From Streptomyces sp. DH12 (GTDB taxonomy: Bacteria > Actinomycetota > Actinomycetes > Streptomycetales > Streptomycetaceae), in NCBI RefSeq assembly GCF_020873895.1, contig NZ_JAHWGT010000042.1, positions 1 to 57,009 on the forward strand: a DNA stretch of 57,009 bases, read 5' to 3'. The notes below the pieces were generated by a model. That model searched no databases. It had not been told where the DNA came from and saw only the letters and a list, made by a program, of their open reading frames with translations. Each line of letters starts with the position of its first letter. The first letter of the stretch is position 1. This document shows, one piece after another, positions 31,441 to 40,815 of the stretch. The position numbers and the translations under genes are program-made.

Positions 31441-34400
31441 GTGAGCAGCGACGGCGCGTACCTCCGGTATCCCCACCTCCACCAGGACCTGCTGTGCTTC
31501 GCGGTCGAGGACGACCTGTGGGTCGCCCCGCTGGTCCCGGAGGGCGGTTCGCCCGGCCGGGCGTGGCGGCTCACCGTCGACCGGACGCGCGTCGGGCACC
31601 CCCGCTTCTCACCGGACGGGCGGCACATCGCCTACACGAGCTGGCGCAGCCTCGACCCGGAGATCCACCTGGTGCCGGTGGAGGGCGGCGAGGCGCGGCG
31701 GCTCAGCCACTGGGGCTCGCTCGACACCCGGGTGTGCGGCTGGGACCCGGACGGCAACATCCTGGCGGTGGCCTCGCACGGGCAGCCGTTCTCGCACTTC
31801 TCGTGGGCGTACAAGGTCGGGCTCGACGGCAGCCCCGGCCGGCGCCTGCCGTGGGGGCCGTGCGCGGACATCCAGGTCACCGACGTCGACGGCGAGCACC
31901 GCACCCTGCTGCTCACCGGGAAGCCGCCGCACGAGCCGGCCGCCTGGAAGCGCTACCGGGGCGGCGCCTCGGGCCGGCTGTGGCTGCACGGGCGACGGCT
32001 CCTGCCGGAGCTCCGCGGACACCTGGACTGCGCGATGTTCGTCGGCGACCGGATCGCCTTCCTCTCCGACCACGAGGGCGTCGGCAACCTCTACTCGTGC
32101 CGGCACGACGGCTCCGACCTGCGCCGGCACACCGACCACGACGCCCACTACGCCCGGCACGCCTCCTCGGACGGGCGGCGGGTCGTCTACCAGTGCGCGG
32201 GCGACCTGTGGACGGTCGACGCGCTGACCCCCGACTCGCGGCCGCGGCGGCTCGCGGTGCGGCTCGGCGGGCAGCGCTCCGGCCGCCGCCGCTACAGCGT
32301 GCCGGCGGCCCAGCACCTGCGGTCGGTGGCGGTCGACGAGACGGGCCGGGCGAGCGCGGTCTGCGTCCGCGGCAGCCTGTACTGGCTCACGCACCGCGAC
32401 GGGCCCGCCCGGTGCATCGCCGACACCCCCGGGGTGCGGGTGCGGCTGCCGGAGATGCTCGACGGCGGGCGGGTCGCCTACGTGACGGACGCGGACGGCG
32501 AGGACGCCGTCGAGATCGCCCACCTGCCGCGCGCCAGCGGCGAGCGCGCCCCGCGCCGACTGGCCGGCGGGGCGCTGGGCCGGGTCCTGGAGCTGGTGTC
32601 GGACCCGGACGGGGAGCGGCTGGCCATCGCCTCGCACGACGGGCGGCTGCTGCTGCTCGACGCGTCGGAGGAGTCGCAGTCCGCCGGCGAGGTGACGGAG
32701 CTGGTCAGGTCGGACAACGGCCCGGTCAAGGACCTGGCGTTCTCCCCGGACGGGGCGTGGCTGACCTGGTCGCACCCGTTCATCGGCCGGTCGCTGCGGC
32801 AGATCAGGATGGCCCGCATCAAGGACGGGCTGGTGGTCGACGTGACGAACGGCCGCTTCGAGGACGAGAGCCCGGTCTTCACCCGGGACGGCCGCTACCT
32901 GGCGTTCCTGTCGTGGCGGGGCTTCGACCCGGTGTACGACGTGCACACCGGGGACCTGTCGTTCCCGCTGGGCTGCCGCCCGTATCTGGTGCCGCTCTCC
33001 TCCGCGACGCCGTCGCCGTTCGCGCTGTCCCCGGAGGGCCGCCCCGCGGCGGGCGGGCTCGACACGGGCGACGAGGAGCCGGCCGGCGACGGCACGGTCC
33101 TGGTCGAGGTGGAGGGCCTGGAGAGCCGCGTCACGCCGTTCCCGGTGGCCGCGTCGAAGTACTCCTCACTCCACCCGGTCAGCGGCGGCGGGCTGGTGTG
33201 GCTGCGCTGGCCCATCTCGGGCGCCCTGGGCGAGACGTTCGTCAACCCGTCGGACCCCTCCGAGCGGCCGACGCTGGAGCACTTCAACCTCACCAAGGCC
33301 CGCAAGACGGAACTGGTCGACCACCTCGACTGGTTCGCCGTCAGCGGGGACGGCACGCGGATCGTCGTCGTCGACGAGGGCGAGCTGCGGGCCATGCCCG
33401 CCAACGAGGTCGGCGACCCCGACACCACCGTGTACGTCGACGCGCGCCGCATCCGCCACGAGGTCGACCCGGGCGCGGAGTGGCGCCAGGCGTACGCGGA
33501 GGCGGGCCGCATCACCCGGGCGCACTTCTGGGACCCGGGCATGGGCGGCATCGACTGGGACGGCGTCCTCGACCAGTACCGGCCGCTGGTCGAGCGGGTC
33601 TCCACGCCGGACGAGTTCGCCGACCTGCTGCGGGAGGTCCTCGGCGAGCTGGGCACGTCCCACGCGTACGTCACGCCCTCCCGCCGCAACGAGGGCCCGC
33701 CCCACTACCAGCGGGCGATGGGCCTGCTCGGCGCGAACCTCGTCTGCCGGGACGGCCGGTGGGTGGTGCGGCGGATCCTGCCCGGCGACTCCTCCGACTC
33801 CAAGGCCCGCTCCCCGCTGGCCGGTACGGGCATCCGGGAGGGCGCGGTCCTCACCCACGTGGACGGCCGGCCGGTGGACCCGGTGGCCGGCCCGTACCCG
33901 CTGCTGGCGGCCGCCGGCGGTACGACGGTGGAACTGACGTTCGCCCCGGCGCAGGGCGCCGACGGGGGCGGCGGCCGGCCCCGGCGGGTCGCCGTGGTGC
34001 CGCTCGTCGACGAACGGCCGCTGCGCTACCAGGACTGGGTCGCCAAGCGGCGGGAGGTCGTGCGCGAACTCAGCGACGGCCGCTGCGGCTACCTGCACAT
34101 CCCCGACATGGGCGGCTCCGGCTGGGCGCAGTTCAACCGGGACCTGCGCCTGGAGGTGTCGCGGCCGGCGCTCATCGTCGACGTGCGCGGCAACGCCGGC
34201 GGCCACATCAGCGAGCTGGTCGTCGAGAAGCTGACGCGCCGCATCCTCGGCTGGGACCTCACGCGTGACGCCCAGCCGGTCTCCTACGCGTCCAACTCGC
34301 CGCGCGGCCCGGTCGTCGCGCTCGCCGACGAGGCGACGTCCTCGGACGGCGACATGATCACGGCGGTGTTCAAGCTCCAGGGGCTCGGCCCGGTCATCGG

Positions 34401-34707
34401 CCAGCGCACCTGGGGCGGCGTCGTCGGCATGACGGGCCGGCACCGGCTGGGCGACGGCACGGTCATCACCGTGCCGATGAACGCGGCGTGGTTCGAGGCG
34501 TACGGCTGGGGCGTGGAGAACCACGGCGTGGAACCGGACATCGAGGTCGAACGGACGCCGCTGGACTGGGCGGAGGGCCGCCACCGCCAGCTGGCGGACG
34601 CGGTCGAGGTCGCGCTGGGCCTGCTCGCCGAACACCCGGCGTCCCGCCCGCCGGACTACTCGTCCGTCCCCGACCTCCGCCGCCCGAAGCTCCCCCCGAG
34701 GCCCTGA
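31441..34707 (+). CDS. Tricorn protease homologue (S41 family)
   Basis: 1088 residues. Order: N-terminal beta-propellers (about 1-670, with HPRFSPDGRHIAYTSW and similar WD-like strands), a helical core domain, a PDZ domain (about 760-860) and the S41 catalytic domain. Catalytic residues line up with Thermoplasma tricorn: S740-H741 in GTSHAY, nucleophile S968 followed by D969 in TSSDGD, and E1026 in VENHGVEPD. Cytosolic, no signal peptide; it degrades peptides released by the proteasome. GTG chosen at 31441 because homology (YLRYPHLHQD) starts there; the frame is open far upstream across tetR and is not coding there. Confidence 0.93.
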   Translation: MSSDGAYLRYPHLHQDLLCFAVEDDLWVAPLVPEGGSPGRAWRLTVDRTRVGHPRFSPDGRHIAYTSWRSLDPEIHLVPVEGGEARRLSHWGSLDTRVCGWDPDGNILAVASHGQPFSHFSWAYKVGLDGSPGRRLPWGPCADIQVTDVDGEHRTLLLTGKPPHEPAAWKRYRGGASGRLWLHGRRLLPELRGHLDCAMFVGDRIAFLSDHEGVGNLYSCRHDGSDLRRHTDHDAHYARHASSDGRRVVYQCAGDLWTVDALTPDSRPRRLAVRLGGQRSGRRRYSVPAAQHLRSVAVDETGRASAVCVRGSLYWLTHRDGPARCIADTPGVRVRLPEMLDGGRVAYVTDADGEDAVEIAHLPRASGERAPRRLAGGALGRVLELVSDPDGERLAIASHDGRLLLLDASEESQSAGEVTELVRSDNGPVKDLAFSPDGAWLTWSHPFIGRSLRQIRMARIKDGLVVDVTNGRFEDESPVFTRDGRYLAFLSWRGFDPVYDVHTGDLSFPLGCRPYLVPLSSATPSPFALSPEGRPAAGGLDTGDEEPAGDGTVLVEVEGLESRVTPFPVAASKYSSLHPVSGGGLVWLRWPISGALGETFVNPSDPSERPTLEHFNLTKARKTELVDHLDWFAVSGDGTRIVVVDEGELRAMPANEVGDPDTTVYVDARRIRHEVDPGAEWRQAYAEAGRITRAHFWDPGMGGIDWDGVLDQYRPLVERVSTPDEFADLLREVLGELGTSHAYVTPSRRNEGPPHYQRAMGLLGANLVCRDGRWVVRRILPGDSSDSKARSPLAGTGIREGAVLTHVDGRPVDPVAGPYPLLAAAGGTTVELTFAPAQGADGGGGRPRRVAVVPLVDERPLRYQDWVAKRREVVRELSDGRCGYLHIPDMGGSGWAQFNRDLRLEVSRPALIVDVRGNAGGHISELVVEKLTRRILGWDLTRDAQPVSYASNSPRGPVVALADEATSSDGDMITAVFKLQGLGPVIGQRTWGGVVGMTGRHRLGDGTVITVPMNAAWFEAYGWGVENHGVEPDIEVERTPLDWAEGRHRQLADAVEVALGLLAEHPASRPPDYSSVPDLRRPKLPPRP

Positions 34708-34793
34708 CCGGGGGCCACGCGGGACCGGACGCTCCCGACCGCCCACGCTCCGACACACCCCAGGACTTCCGAAGAACACCACGCCCCCACAAC

Positions 34794-34826
34794 AGCAACC
34801 GGCAACCGGCAACCGGCAACCGGCAA
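34794..34826. repeat. 7-bp tandem repeat GGCAACC
   Basis: About four and a half copies of GGCAACC in the AT-richer spacer after the tricorn gene; the rest of 34708-34938 shows no gene. Confidence 0.75.
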
Positions 34827-34938
34827 GAAACGAAAAAACCCCCACGGCCGCCACCCGGCCCCACGACAGCAAGCGGCACCCGGCCCACACCCCCCGGCAG
34901 CAACCCCCGCCCCCCTGAGCGCACCTGCGGAACGCAGG

Positions 34939-34972
34939 ACCCCCTCGGGCAGGCAGCCCTGCCCGAGGGGGT
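34939..34972. terminator. Perfect 15-bp hairpin between convergent genes
   Basis: Arms 34939-34953 and 34958-34972 are exact complements around a 4-nt loop. It lies 15 nt past the stop of the minus-strand small gene, and may serve both that gene and the convergent tricorn gene. Confidence 0.8.
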
Positions 34973-34987
34973 CGACGCGTGCCCCGG

Positions 34988-35215
34988 TCAGACGTCCCTG
35001 CTCTGGTCGAGGCGGTCGCGCTCGCGCGCGGCGCGCGACATGGTGTCCGTGTCCATGTCGCGGTCCTCGGGACGGCCGCGCTGCGGCTGCTGGGGCTGCT
35101 TGCCCTTGCGCTGCTGCGTGCGCTGCTGCGCCTCGTCCTTCATGCCCTGCACGCGCTGCTTGCCCTGCTGCTGCAGCTGCTCGGCCTTGTCCTTGAACTG
35201 GTCAGAGATGCCCAT
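34988..35215 (-). CDS. Small CsbD-like/Gln-rich stress protein
   Basis: 75 residues: MGISDQFKDKAEQLQQQGKQ, then Gln/Arg-rich and Arg/Asp-rich segments. Strongly hydrophilic, predicted helical and partly disordered. The start resembles short CsbD-like stress proteins of streptomycetes, but the CsbD core is not complete. ATG has GGAGTGA about 9 nt upstream, and a strong terminator follows. Function unknown. Confidence 0.7.
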   Translation of the reverse strand: MGISDQFKDKAEQLQQQGKQRVQGMKDEAQQRTQQRKGKQPQQPQRGRPEDRDMDTDTMSRAARERDRLDQSRDV

Positions 35216-35310
35216 CCGGGTCTCACTCCTACGGGGTTGTGGGGGGTGCGGGGTCTTCGTCGGCCCCGCGCCGCCCAGCCTGGCACGCCCCGTCACCCTG
35301 CGCATGTCGA

Positions 35311-36192
35311 TCAGTCACGCTCCGCACGCGCCCGTTCGTCGGCGGCGCCGCCCGCGCCGACGAGGCCGGTGGGGACGTGTCCGAGCCGGGGTTCGAAGCG
35401 GCGCATCTCGCGCGGGCCCATGGTCCCGATGAGGCTCGGCAGGTAGCCGCGTACGGACTGCATGCCGCGCAGCCACCACTGGGCGTAGACGTGCGGGGAG
35501 CGCCGCTCGATGCCGGCGACGATGCGGTCGACGGCCGGGCCGAGCGGGTAGGTGCGGTTGGCGGGCCAGGGCAGGCGGCGGCGCAGGTCCCGCATGACGT
35601 CGTCCTGGTCGGCGCCGCGGACCATGTCGGTGTCCGTCCAGGAGAGGTAGCCGACGCCGACGCGGACGCCGCGGTGGGCGACCTCGGCGCGCAGGCTGTG
35701 CGCGAACGCCTCGACGCCGGACTTCGACGCGCAGTACGCCGTCATCATCGGCGCGGGGGTGATCGCGGCGAGCGAGGCGATCTGGAGGAAGTAGCCGCGG
35801 CTCTCGGTGAGTACGGGGAGGAACGCCCGGCCGGTGACGGCGCCGCCGACGAGGTTGACCTCGATGACGCGCCGCCACGCCACGGGGTCGGAGTCGGCGA
35901 ACGGGCCGCCCGCGGCGACGCCCGCGTTGGCGACGACGACGTCGACCTTGCCGAAGCGCTCCTTGACCTCGAGCGCGACCCGCCCCATCGCCTCGTGGTC
36001 GGTGACGTCCGCGTGCCACCAGTCGCTCTCGCTGTGGAGGCGCTCCGACACCCGCTTCAGCTCGTCGGGTTCGAGTCCGACGAGCGCGACGCGCGCGCCG
36101 CGTGCGGAGAGTTTGCGGGCCAGCAGTTCGCCGACGCCGCGCGCGCCGCCGGTGACGACCGCCACCTGCCCTTCGAGGCTGACCCTGCTCAT
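35311..36192 (-). CDS. Short-chain dehydrogenase/reductase
   Basis: 293 residues, classical SDR core. Cofactor loop TGGARGVG (about 15-22), NAG motif in VVVANAG, catalytic Ser (QIASLAA) and YCASK with Tyr/Lys. After about residue 210 comes an extension (YAQWWLRGMQSVRGYLPSLIG) typical of the SDRs found with lipR-like hydrolases in mycobacteria. ATG start overlaps the upstream hydrolase stop by 4 bases (ATGA). Last gene of the three-gene monooxygenase operon. Substrate probably a ketone or alcohol of a hydrophobic compound; inference from context. Confidence 0.9.
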   Translation of the reverse strand: MSRVSLEGQVAVVTGGARGVGELLARKLSARGARVALVGLEPDELKRVSERLHSESDWWHADVTDHEAMGRVALEVKERFGKVDVVVANAGVAAGGPFADSDPVAWRRVIEVNLVGGAVTGRAFLPVLTESRGYFLQIASLAAITPAPMMTAYCASKSGVEAFAHSLRAEVAHRGVRVGVGYLSWTDTDMVRGADQDDVMRDLRRRLPWPANRTYPLGPAVDRIVAGIERRSPHVYAQWWLRGMQSVRGYLPSLIGTMGPREMRRFEPRLGHVPTGLVGAGGAADERARAERD

Positions 36193-37145
36193 ACGGCTTC
36201 CTCTTCCCTGTCGTCGTCGCGGCCCCGCGGCCGGGGCACGGTGGTGGCGGTCTCCGCTGGCGGCGGGTCCGCCGGGCTCAGGTGCGCGGCGGCGAGGGCG
36301 CGGATCCGCGCGGTGACCGCCTCGGGCGCCTCGATCGGGGTCATGTGGCCGATGCCGGGCAGTTCGTCGAGGCCGGCGCAGTGCGGGAGGGCGGCGGCGA
36401 GGCGGCGGGCGTGGACGGCCGGGGTGAGCCGGTCGGCGGTGCCGACGAGGACGGCGGTGGGGACGTCGAGCCCGCGTACGCCGGCCTCCACGTCGAGCCC
36501 GGCGAGCACGTGCGACCAGGCGACGCGCGCGGCGCGCGGGCAGGCGTGCACGATGCGGGCGCACTCGTCCACGCGCGCGGGGTCCGCGCCGGGGCCCATC
36601 GTGGCGTACTTGAGGACGGCCTTCGACACGGCGTTGACGGGGCCGAGCGGGGCGCGGGCGCCGAGGACCAGCCCGGTGAGCCAGGTGCGGGGGCGGCCGG
36701 CGCGCAGCGGCAGGACGAGGGACTCGGCGACCAGCCGGGAGGCGCCGGTGCTGCACAGCAGGGCGGCGGCGGCGTGGGCGCGGAAGGCGGGGCGTCCGGC
36801 GGCCGCCATGAGGGTCATGCCGCCCATGGAGTGGCCGGCGAGGACGGCCTTCTCGCCGGGGGCGAGGGCGGTGGTGAGGGCCGCTTCCAGGTCGTCGGCG
36901 AGAGCGCGTACGTGGTAGCCGTCCGCGGCCGCGGCGGCAGTGCGGCCGTGGCCGCGCTGGTCGTAGACGACGACCCGGTGGTCGGTGGACAGGTCGCGTA
37001 TCTGGGCGGCCCAGAAGGCGGTGGAGCAGGTCCAGCCGTGGGCGAGGACGACGGCGGGGGCCCCTTCGGGGCCGTGCGTCTCGACGTGGAGGCGGTGGCC
37101 GTCGGCGGAGACGGCGGTGGCGGTCCGCGGGGCCGTGGTGGTCAC
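36189..37145 (-). CDS. Alpha/beta hydrolase
   Basis: 318 residues. Oxyanion motif HGWTCSTAFW (about 35), nucleophile elbow GHSMGG (Ser about 107), catalytic Asp near VLVGTADRLTP and catalytic His in GIGHMTP. Esterase or lipase type. It overlaps the monooxygenase stop (GTGA) and the SDR start (ATGA). A Baeyer-Villiger monooxygenase makes esters that such a hydrolase could cleave, giving a plausible pathway order. Confidence 0.9.
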   Translation of the reverse strand: MTTTAPRTATAVSADGHRLHVETHGPEGAPAVVLAHGWTCSTAFWAAQIRDLSTDHRVVVYDQRGHGRTAAAAADGYHVRALADDLEAALTTALAPGEKAVLAGHSMGGMTLMAAAGRPAFRAHAAAALLCSTGASRLVAESLVLPLRAGRPRTWLTGLVLGARAPLGPVNAVSKAVLKYATMGPGADPARVDECARIVHACPRAARVAWSHVLAGLDVEAGVRGLDVPTAVLVGTADRLTPAVHARRLAAALPHCAGLDELPGIGHMTPIEAPEAVTARIRALAAAHLSPADPPPAETATTVPRPRGRDDDREEEAV

Positions 37146-38686
37146 GCCGCCGCCCCCTCGCGGCCGGCGCCGGACGTGCCGGGGGTGCCGGCGGTCTCGC
37201 GGGGCGCGCGGACGACCTCGTACTCGGCGAGGTCGACGGTCCGCGTGGCGCGGCGGAACTCGGCGGTGGTGCCCGGCCACAGGGTGGTGTTGCGGCCGTT
37301 GGCGTCGAGGTACCAGCTGTCGCAGCCGCCGGACTTCCACACGGTGCGCTCCATGCGGGCCTGGAGGCGGCGGTTCCAGGCGGCGACGGCGGAGGGGCGG
37401 GGGGCGAGGGCGCGGCCCTCGCCGAGGAGGTCGAGCCGGCGCAGGAAGTCGGCCATGTAGTTCAGTTGCGACTCGATCATGAGGATCATCGAGGAGTTCC
37501 CGAGGCCGGTGTTGGGGCCGATGACCGTCATCCAGTTGGGGAACCCGGCGGCGGTGGCGCCGCGCAGCGACTCCATGCCGTCCTTCCACGCCTCGGCGAG
37601 GGTGAGGCCGTCGGCGCCGACGACCCGGTCGGCGATCGGCATGTCGGTGACGTGGAAGCCGGTGCCGAAGACGATCGCGTCGACCTCCGCCTCGGTGCCG
37701 TCGGCGCCGACGGCGGTCCGGCCGCGCACCTCGGCGAGGCCCGAGGCGACGACGTCGACGTTGGGCCGGGCGAGCGCCGGATAGTAGTCGTTGGAGAGCA
37801 GGATCCGCTTGCAGCCGATGCGGTAGGACGGGGTCAGCTTGGCGCGCAGTGCCGGGTCCTTCACGGCGCGGCGCATGTTGGCCTTGGCGACCGACTCGAC
37901 CAGGCCGAGCTCGCCGGGGCGCTTGGTGAAGGCGCTCACCTGGAGCTCGCGGATGCCCCACAGGATGCCGCGGCGGGCCTGGCCGGTGAACGGCAGCCGC
38001 CGGTGCAGCCAGCGCTCGGCGCCGGTGATGGGGCGGTCGACGCGCGGCATGACCCAGGCGGGGGTGCGCTGGAAGAGGGTGAGGCGGCCGACGCGGGGCT
38101 GGACGGCGGGGACGATCTGGATGGCGGAGGCGCCGGTGCCGACCATGGCGACGCGCTTGCCGGTGAGGTCGTAGTCGTGGTCCCAGCGGGCCGAGTGGAA
38201 GACCGTGCCGCCCTCCTCACGGAACCGGTCGAGGCCCGGGATGTCCGGGACCTTCGGGTCGGAGAGCGGTCCGGTCGCGGAGACGACGACGTCGGCGGTG
38301 AGGACGCCCCGGGACGTCTCCACCTCCCAGCGCACCGCGTCCGCGTCCCAGAGGGCCCTCAGCACCTCGTGCCCGAGGCGCAGGTGCGGGCGGAGCCCGA
38401 AGGTGTCGGTGACGTGCTCCAGGTAGGCGCGGATGTGCGGCTGCCCGGAGAAGGTGCGGGGCCAGTCCGGGTTGGGGGCGAAGGAGAAGGAGTACAGGTG
38501 GGACGGCACGTCGCAGGCGCAGCCCGGGTAGCTGTTGTCCCGCCAGGTGCCGCCGACGGAGTCGGACCGCTCCAGGACGACGAAGTCGGTGATCCCCTCG
38601 CGGCGCAGCCGGACCGCGGCGCCGAGGCCGCCGAAGCCGGATCCGATCACCGCCACCCGTACGTGTTCGCGCGCGTGCTCGCTCAT
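37142..38686 (-). CDS. Flavin-containing monooxygenase, Baeyer-Villiger type
   Basis: 514 residues. FAD loop GSGFGGLG (about 12-19), second nucleotide loop GTGASAIQ (NADPH) near 180, and a Baeyer-Villiger-like fingerprint GxxxHxxxWD (GTVFHSARWD) lacking the usual Phe two positions before the Gly. SYPGCACDVPSHLYSF is typical of the family. ATG with GGGAGG 4-9 nt upstream. With the downstream hydrolase and SDR the set resembles the mycobacterial mymA/lipR/SDR group (Rv3083-Rv3085). Oxidises a ketone or aldehyde; real substrate unknown. Confidence 0.92.
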   Translation of the reverse strand: MSEHAREHVRVAVIGSGFGGLGAAVRLRREGITDFVVLERSDSVGGTWRDNSYPGCACDVPSHLYSFSFAPNPDWPRTFSGQPHIRAYLEHVTDTFGLRPHLRLGHEVLRALWDADAVRWEVETSRGVLTADVVVSATGPLSDPKVPDIPGLDRFREEGGTVFHSARWDHDYDLTGKRVAMVGTGASAIQIVPAVQPRVGRLTLFQRTPAWVMPRVDRPITGAERWLHRRLPFTGQARRGILWGIRELQVSAFTKRPGELGLVESVAKANMRRAVKDPALRAKLTPSYRIGCKRILLSNDYYPALARPNVDVVASGLAEVRGRTAVGADGTEAEVDAIVFGTGFHVTDMPIADRVVGADGLTLAEAWKDGMESLRGATAAGFPNWMTVIGPNTGLGNSSMILMIESQLNYMADFLRRLDLLGEGRALAPRPSAVAAWNRRLQARMERTVWKSGGCDSWYLDANGRNTTLWPGTTAEFRRATRTVDLAEYEVVRAPRETAGTPGTSGAGREGAAA

Positions 38687-38704
38687 GCCGCCTCCCGAAG
38701 ACTC

Positions 38705-38789
38705 TGCCAGCAATCACTGGCACTGTCGGGAGGGTAGAACAGCTCACTACCGAGCGGTAGGGGTCCGTCCGGGAAAGTTACCCGGGGTA
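38705..38789. promoter_or_regulatory. Three inverted repeats in the monooxygenase/merR divergent region
   Basis: TGCCAG-N6-CTGGCA (38705-38722), CTACCG-AG-CGGTAG (38747-38760) and TACC-CGG-GGTA (38779-38789). The last overlaps the place expected for the merR -35. At least one is likely the MerR operator; a TetR-type regulator encoded elsewhere could use CTACCGAGCGGTAG. Confidence 0.5.
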
Positions 38790-38794
38790 CGACA

Positions 38795-38800
38795 TAGGCT
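38795..38800 (+). promoter_or_regulatory. -10 box TAGGCT of merR (leaderless layout)
   Basis: TAGGCT ends 7 nt before the GTG at 38808; a TTACCC hexamer lies 11 bp upstream, closer than normal. Confidence 0.4.
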
Positions 38801-38807
38801 GGCGCAC

Positions 38808-39524
38808 GTGGCGAACGAGGGCGAGGACCGTGAGTACCGCATGGAGGAGCTGGCCGAGGCGGCCGGGATCACCCCTCGCACGCTGCGGTTCTACCGGGAA
38901 CGCGGACTGATCCCGCCACCCCGCCGCGAGGGCCGCATCGCCTGGTACGGCCCCCACCACCTGGCCCGGCTGCGCACCATCGCCGGCCTGCTGGAGCGCG
39001 GCCACACCCTCAACGGCATCGCCGACCTGGCGTCCGCGTTCGAGAGCGGCCGCGACGTGGGCGAGGTGCTGGGGCTCGGCGAGCCGACGGAGGAGGAGCC
39101 GGTCCGGCTCACCCCCGAGCAGCTGGCCGACCACTTCGGCGACCAGGTCACCGCGGAGAACTTCGCCGCCGCCCTCGACCTCGGCTACCTCGCCACGGAC
39201 GGCGAGGAGATCGTCCACGTCAGCCGCCGGCTGCTGGACGTGTCCTCCGCGCTGGTCGACGAGGGCGTACCGCTGGCGGCGGTCCTCGCGGCGGCCCGCC
39301 GGGTGCGCCACCACGCCGACGCCCTCGCCGAGCTGTTCACCGACCTGCTCCACGCGCACGCCCGCGGCGGGGACGTCGACCGGCTGCGCCCGCTCGCCAA
39401 GAGCGTCGTGGAGGCCGAGCTGTCGATGGCCCTGGACCGCCGGCTGCGGACCCGGGACGCCCACGGCACCCGGGACACCCGCGACTCCGAGGACGTGAGC
39501 CGGGGCGGGGGCGCGGAGGCGTGA
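38808..39524 (+). CDS. MerR-family transcriptional regulator
   Basis: 238 residues. MerR HTH at 11-80: YRMEELAEAAGITPRTLRFYRERGLIPPPRREGRIAWYG matches the family pattern closely. The C-terminal part (about 100-210) is a helical effector/dimer domain without a clear Cys-type metal site, so it is probably not a metal sensor. GTG chosen because the -10 box is 7 nt upstream. Divergent from, and probably controlling, the monooxygenase-hydrolase-SDR operon. Confidence 0.9.
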   Translation: MANEGEDREYRMEELAEAAGITPRTLRFYRERGLIPPPRREGRIAWYGPHHLARLRTIAGLLERGHTLNGIADLASAFESGRDVGEVLGLGEPTEEEPVRLTPEQLADHFGDQVTAENFAAALDLGYLATDGEEIVHVSRRLLDVSSALVDEGVPLAAVLAAARRVRHHADALAELFTDLLHAHARGGDVDRLRPLAKSVVEAELSMALDRRLRTRDAHGTRDTRDSEDVSRGGGAEA

Positions 39525-39584
39525 GCCGGCGTCAGGGGCGCGAAGGTGCGTGCCGGTCGGAGGACGCGGGGCGGTGAGTCCGGG

Positions 39585-40694
39585 TCAGGGCGTCGCGCCG
39601 CTCGGCAGCCGCCACCAGCGGGCCTTGTAGATCCCGCCGCCGGGCAGCCGGTACGCGCCCGCGCCCGCCGGGCCCGGCCGGTGGACGGTGGCGCCGGTCG
39701 TCCACCAGTCCTCGGCGAGCCCCGGTTCCGGCACGGTGGACAGCACCTGCCTGGTGAGCGGGTCGTCGCCGACGGCCTTCACCCGCGCGCGGCTCACCGC
39801 GGCGGCGCCCGGGTAGTCCCGGACGAAGGCGCGGCGGCTCTTCACGTACTGGTGCACCGCCCTGCCGGTGCTCACCCACAGCCGGTCCGGGTCGCGCGCC
39901 ACCTGCCCGAGGTCGTGCCCGCCCGGCTCCGGCAGCCGCACGCCGTACACCTCCCGCAGCGCCGGCCGCCCGCCCGCCCCGTGCGGCCGCAGCGCCACCA
40001 GCCGGTCGCCGCCCAGCGCCCACAGGACGCCGAGCCGCCCGTCCCACACCAGGCCGTGCGCGTCGTCCAGCGCGAACTCCGCGTACCGCTCGCCGGGCGG
40101 CGGCTCGTACAGCCGGACCAGGTCGCCGGTGCTGCCCGCGACGGCGACGGAGCCGTCCGGCAGCAGCTCCGCGCTGTGCGGGTTGACGCGCAGCGTGCCC
40201 GGGGCGAGGGCGCGGGCCCAGTACCGGTCACCGGAGGGGTACGCGACGACCGCGGCGAACCCGTACGAGGCGGTCGTCAGCACGTACGTCCGGCCCCGCC
40301 ACCGCCGCACCTTGGCCTCGTCGGGGTGCACCCAGCTCCGCTCCGGCGCGAGGTCGGCGTAGCGCGGGTCGCCGAGCGGCGTGAACGCCCACCGCTCGGC
40401 CGCCGGCCCCCACACCCGCCGCCGCCCGTCGAACACGACGAGCCGCCGCGAGCCCTGCTCGGTGACGATCACATCGGGCGTACCGGGCGGCACGGTCCCG
40501 TCCGACGGGGCGGGGACGGCGGGGGCCGGACCGGGGGCAGCGGGGGCCGGACCGGGGGCAGCGGGGGCCGGACCGGTGGCGGGGGTGGAGGGGGCGGCGA
40601 GGGCGAGGAGCGCGGCGAGCGTCACGGCGATCACACGGCCACGCTGCCACCACCGCCGCCCCGCGCCCACGCGGGACGCGCGCCTCCCACACAC
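39585..40694 (-). CDS. DUF6528-type secreted beta-propeller protein
   Basis: 369 residues. Basic N-terminus, one hydrophobic signal segment (about 20-37) ending AAPSTPA, a Pro/Ala linker with three GPAPAAP repeats, then a propeller-like domain with strands such as VIVTEQGSRRLVVFDG, AHGLVWDGRLGVLWALG and NPHSAELLPDGSVAVAGS. This matches DUF6528 as I remember it. No catalytic motif. GTG at 40694; an alternative GTG at 40670 has GGGAGG about 12 nt upstream. Exported; role unknown. Confidence 0.75.
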   Translation of the reverse strand: MCGRRASRVGAGRRWWQRGRVIAVTLAALLALAAPSTPATGPAPAAPGPAPAAPGPAPAVPAPSDGTVPPGTPDVIVTEQGSRRLVVFDGRRRVWGPAAERWAFTPLGDPRYADLAPERSWVHPDEAKVRRWRGRTYVLTTASYGFAAVVAYPSGDRYWARALAPGTLRVNPHSAELLPDGSVAVAGSTGDLVRLYEPPPGERYAEFALDDAHGLVWDGRLGVLWALGGDRLVALRPHGAGGRPALREVYGVRLPEPGGHDLGQVARDPDRLWVSTGRAVHQYVKSRRAFVRDYPGAAAVSRARVKAVGDDPLTRQVLSTVPEPGLAEDWWTTGATVHRPGPAGAGAYRLPGGGIYKARWWRLPSGATP

Positions 40695-40815
40695 ACCGTC
40701 CCCGCATCAGCCCGTACGGCGCAGGCGGCCGTCGAACGGCGGGCTCGCGGCCCGTGGACCGCCGTCACGGAAGGCGTGGCCCGCCTTGTCCAGGCGGGCG
40801 ACCGGTGGTTCCTTC

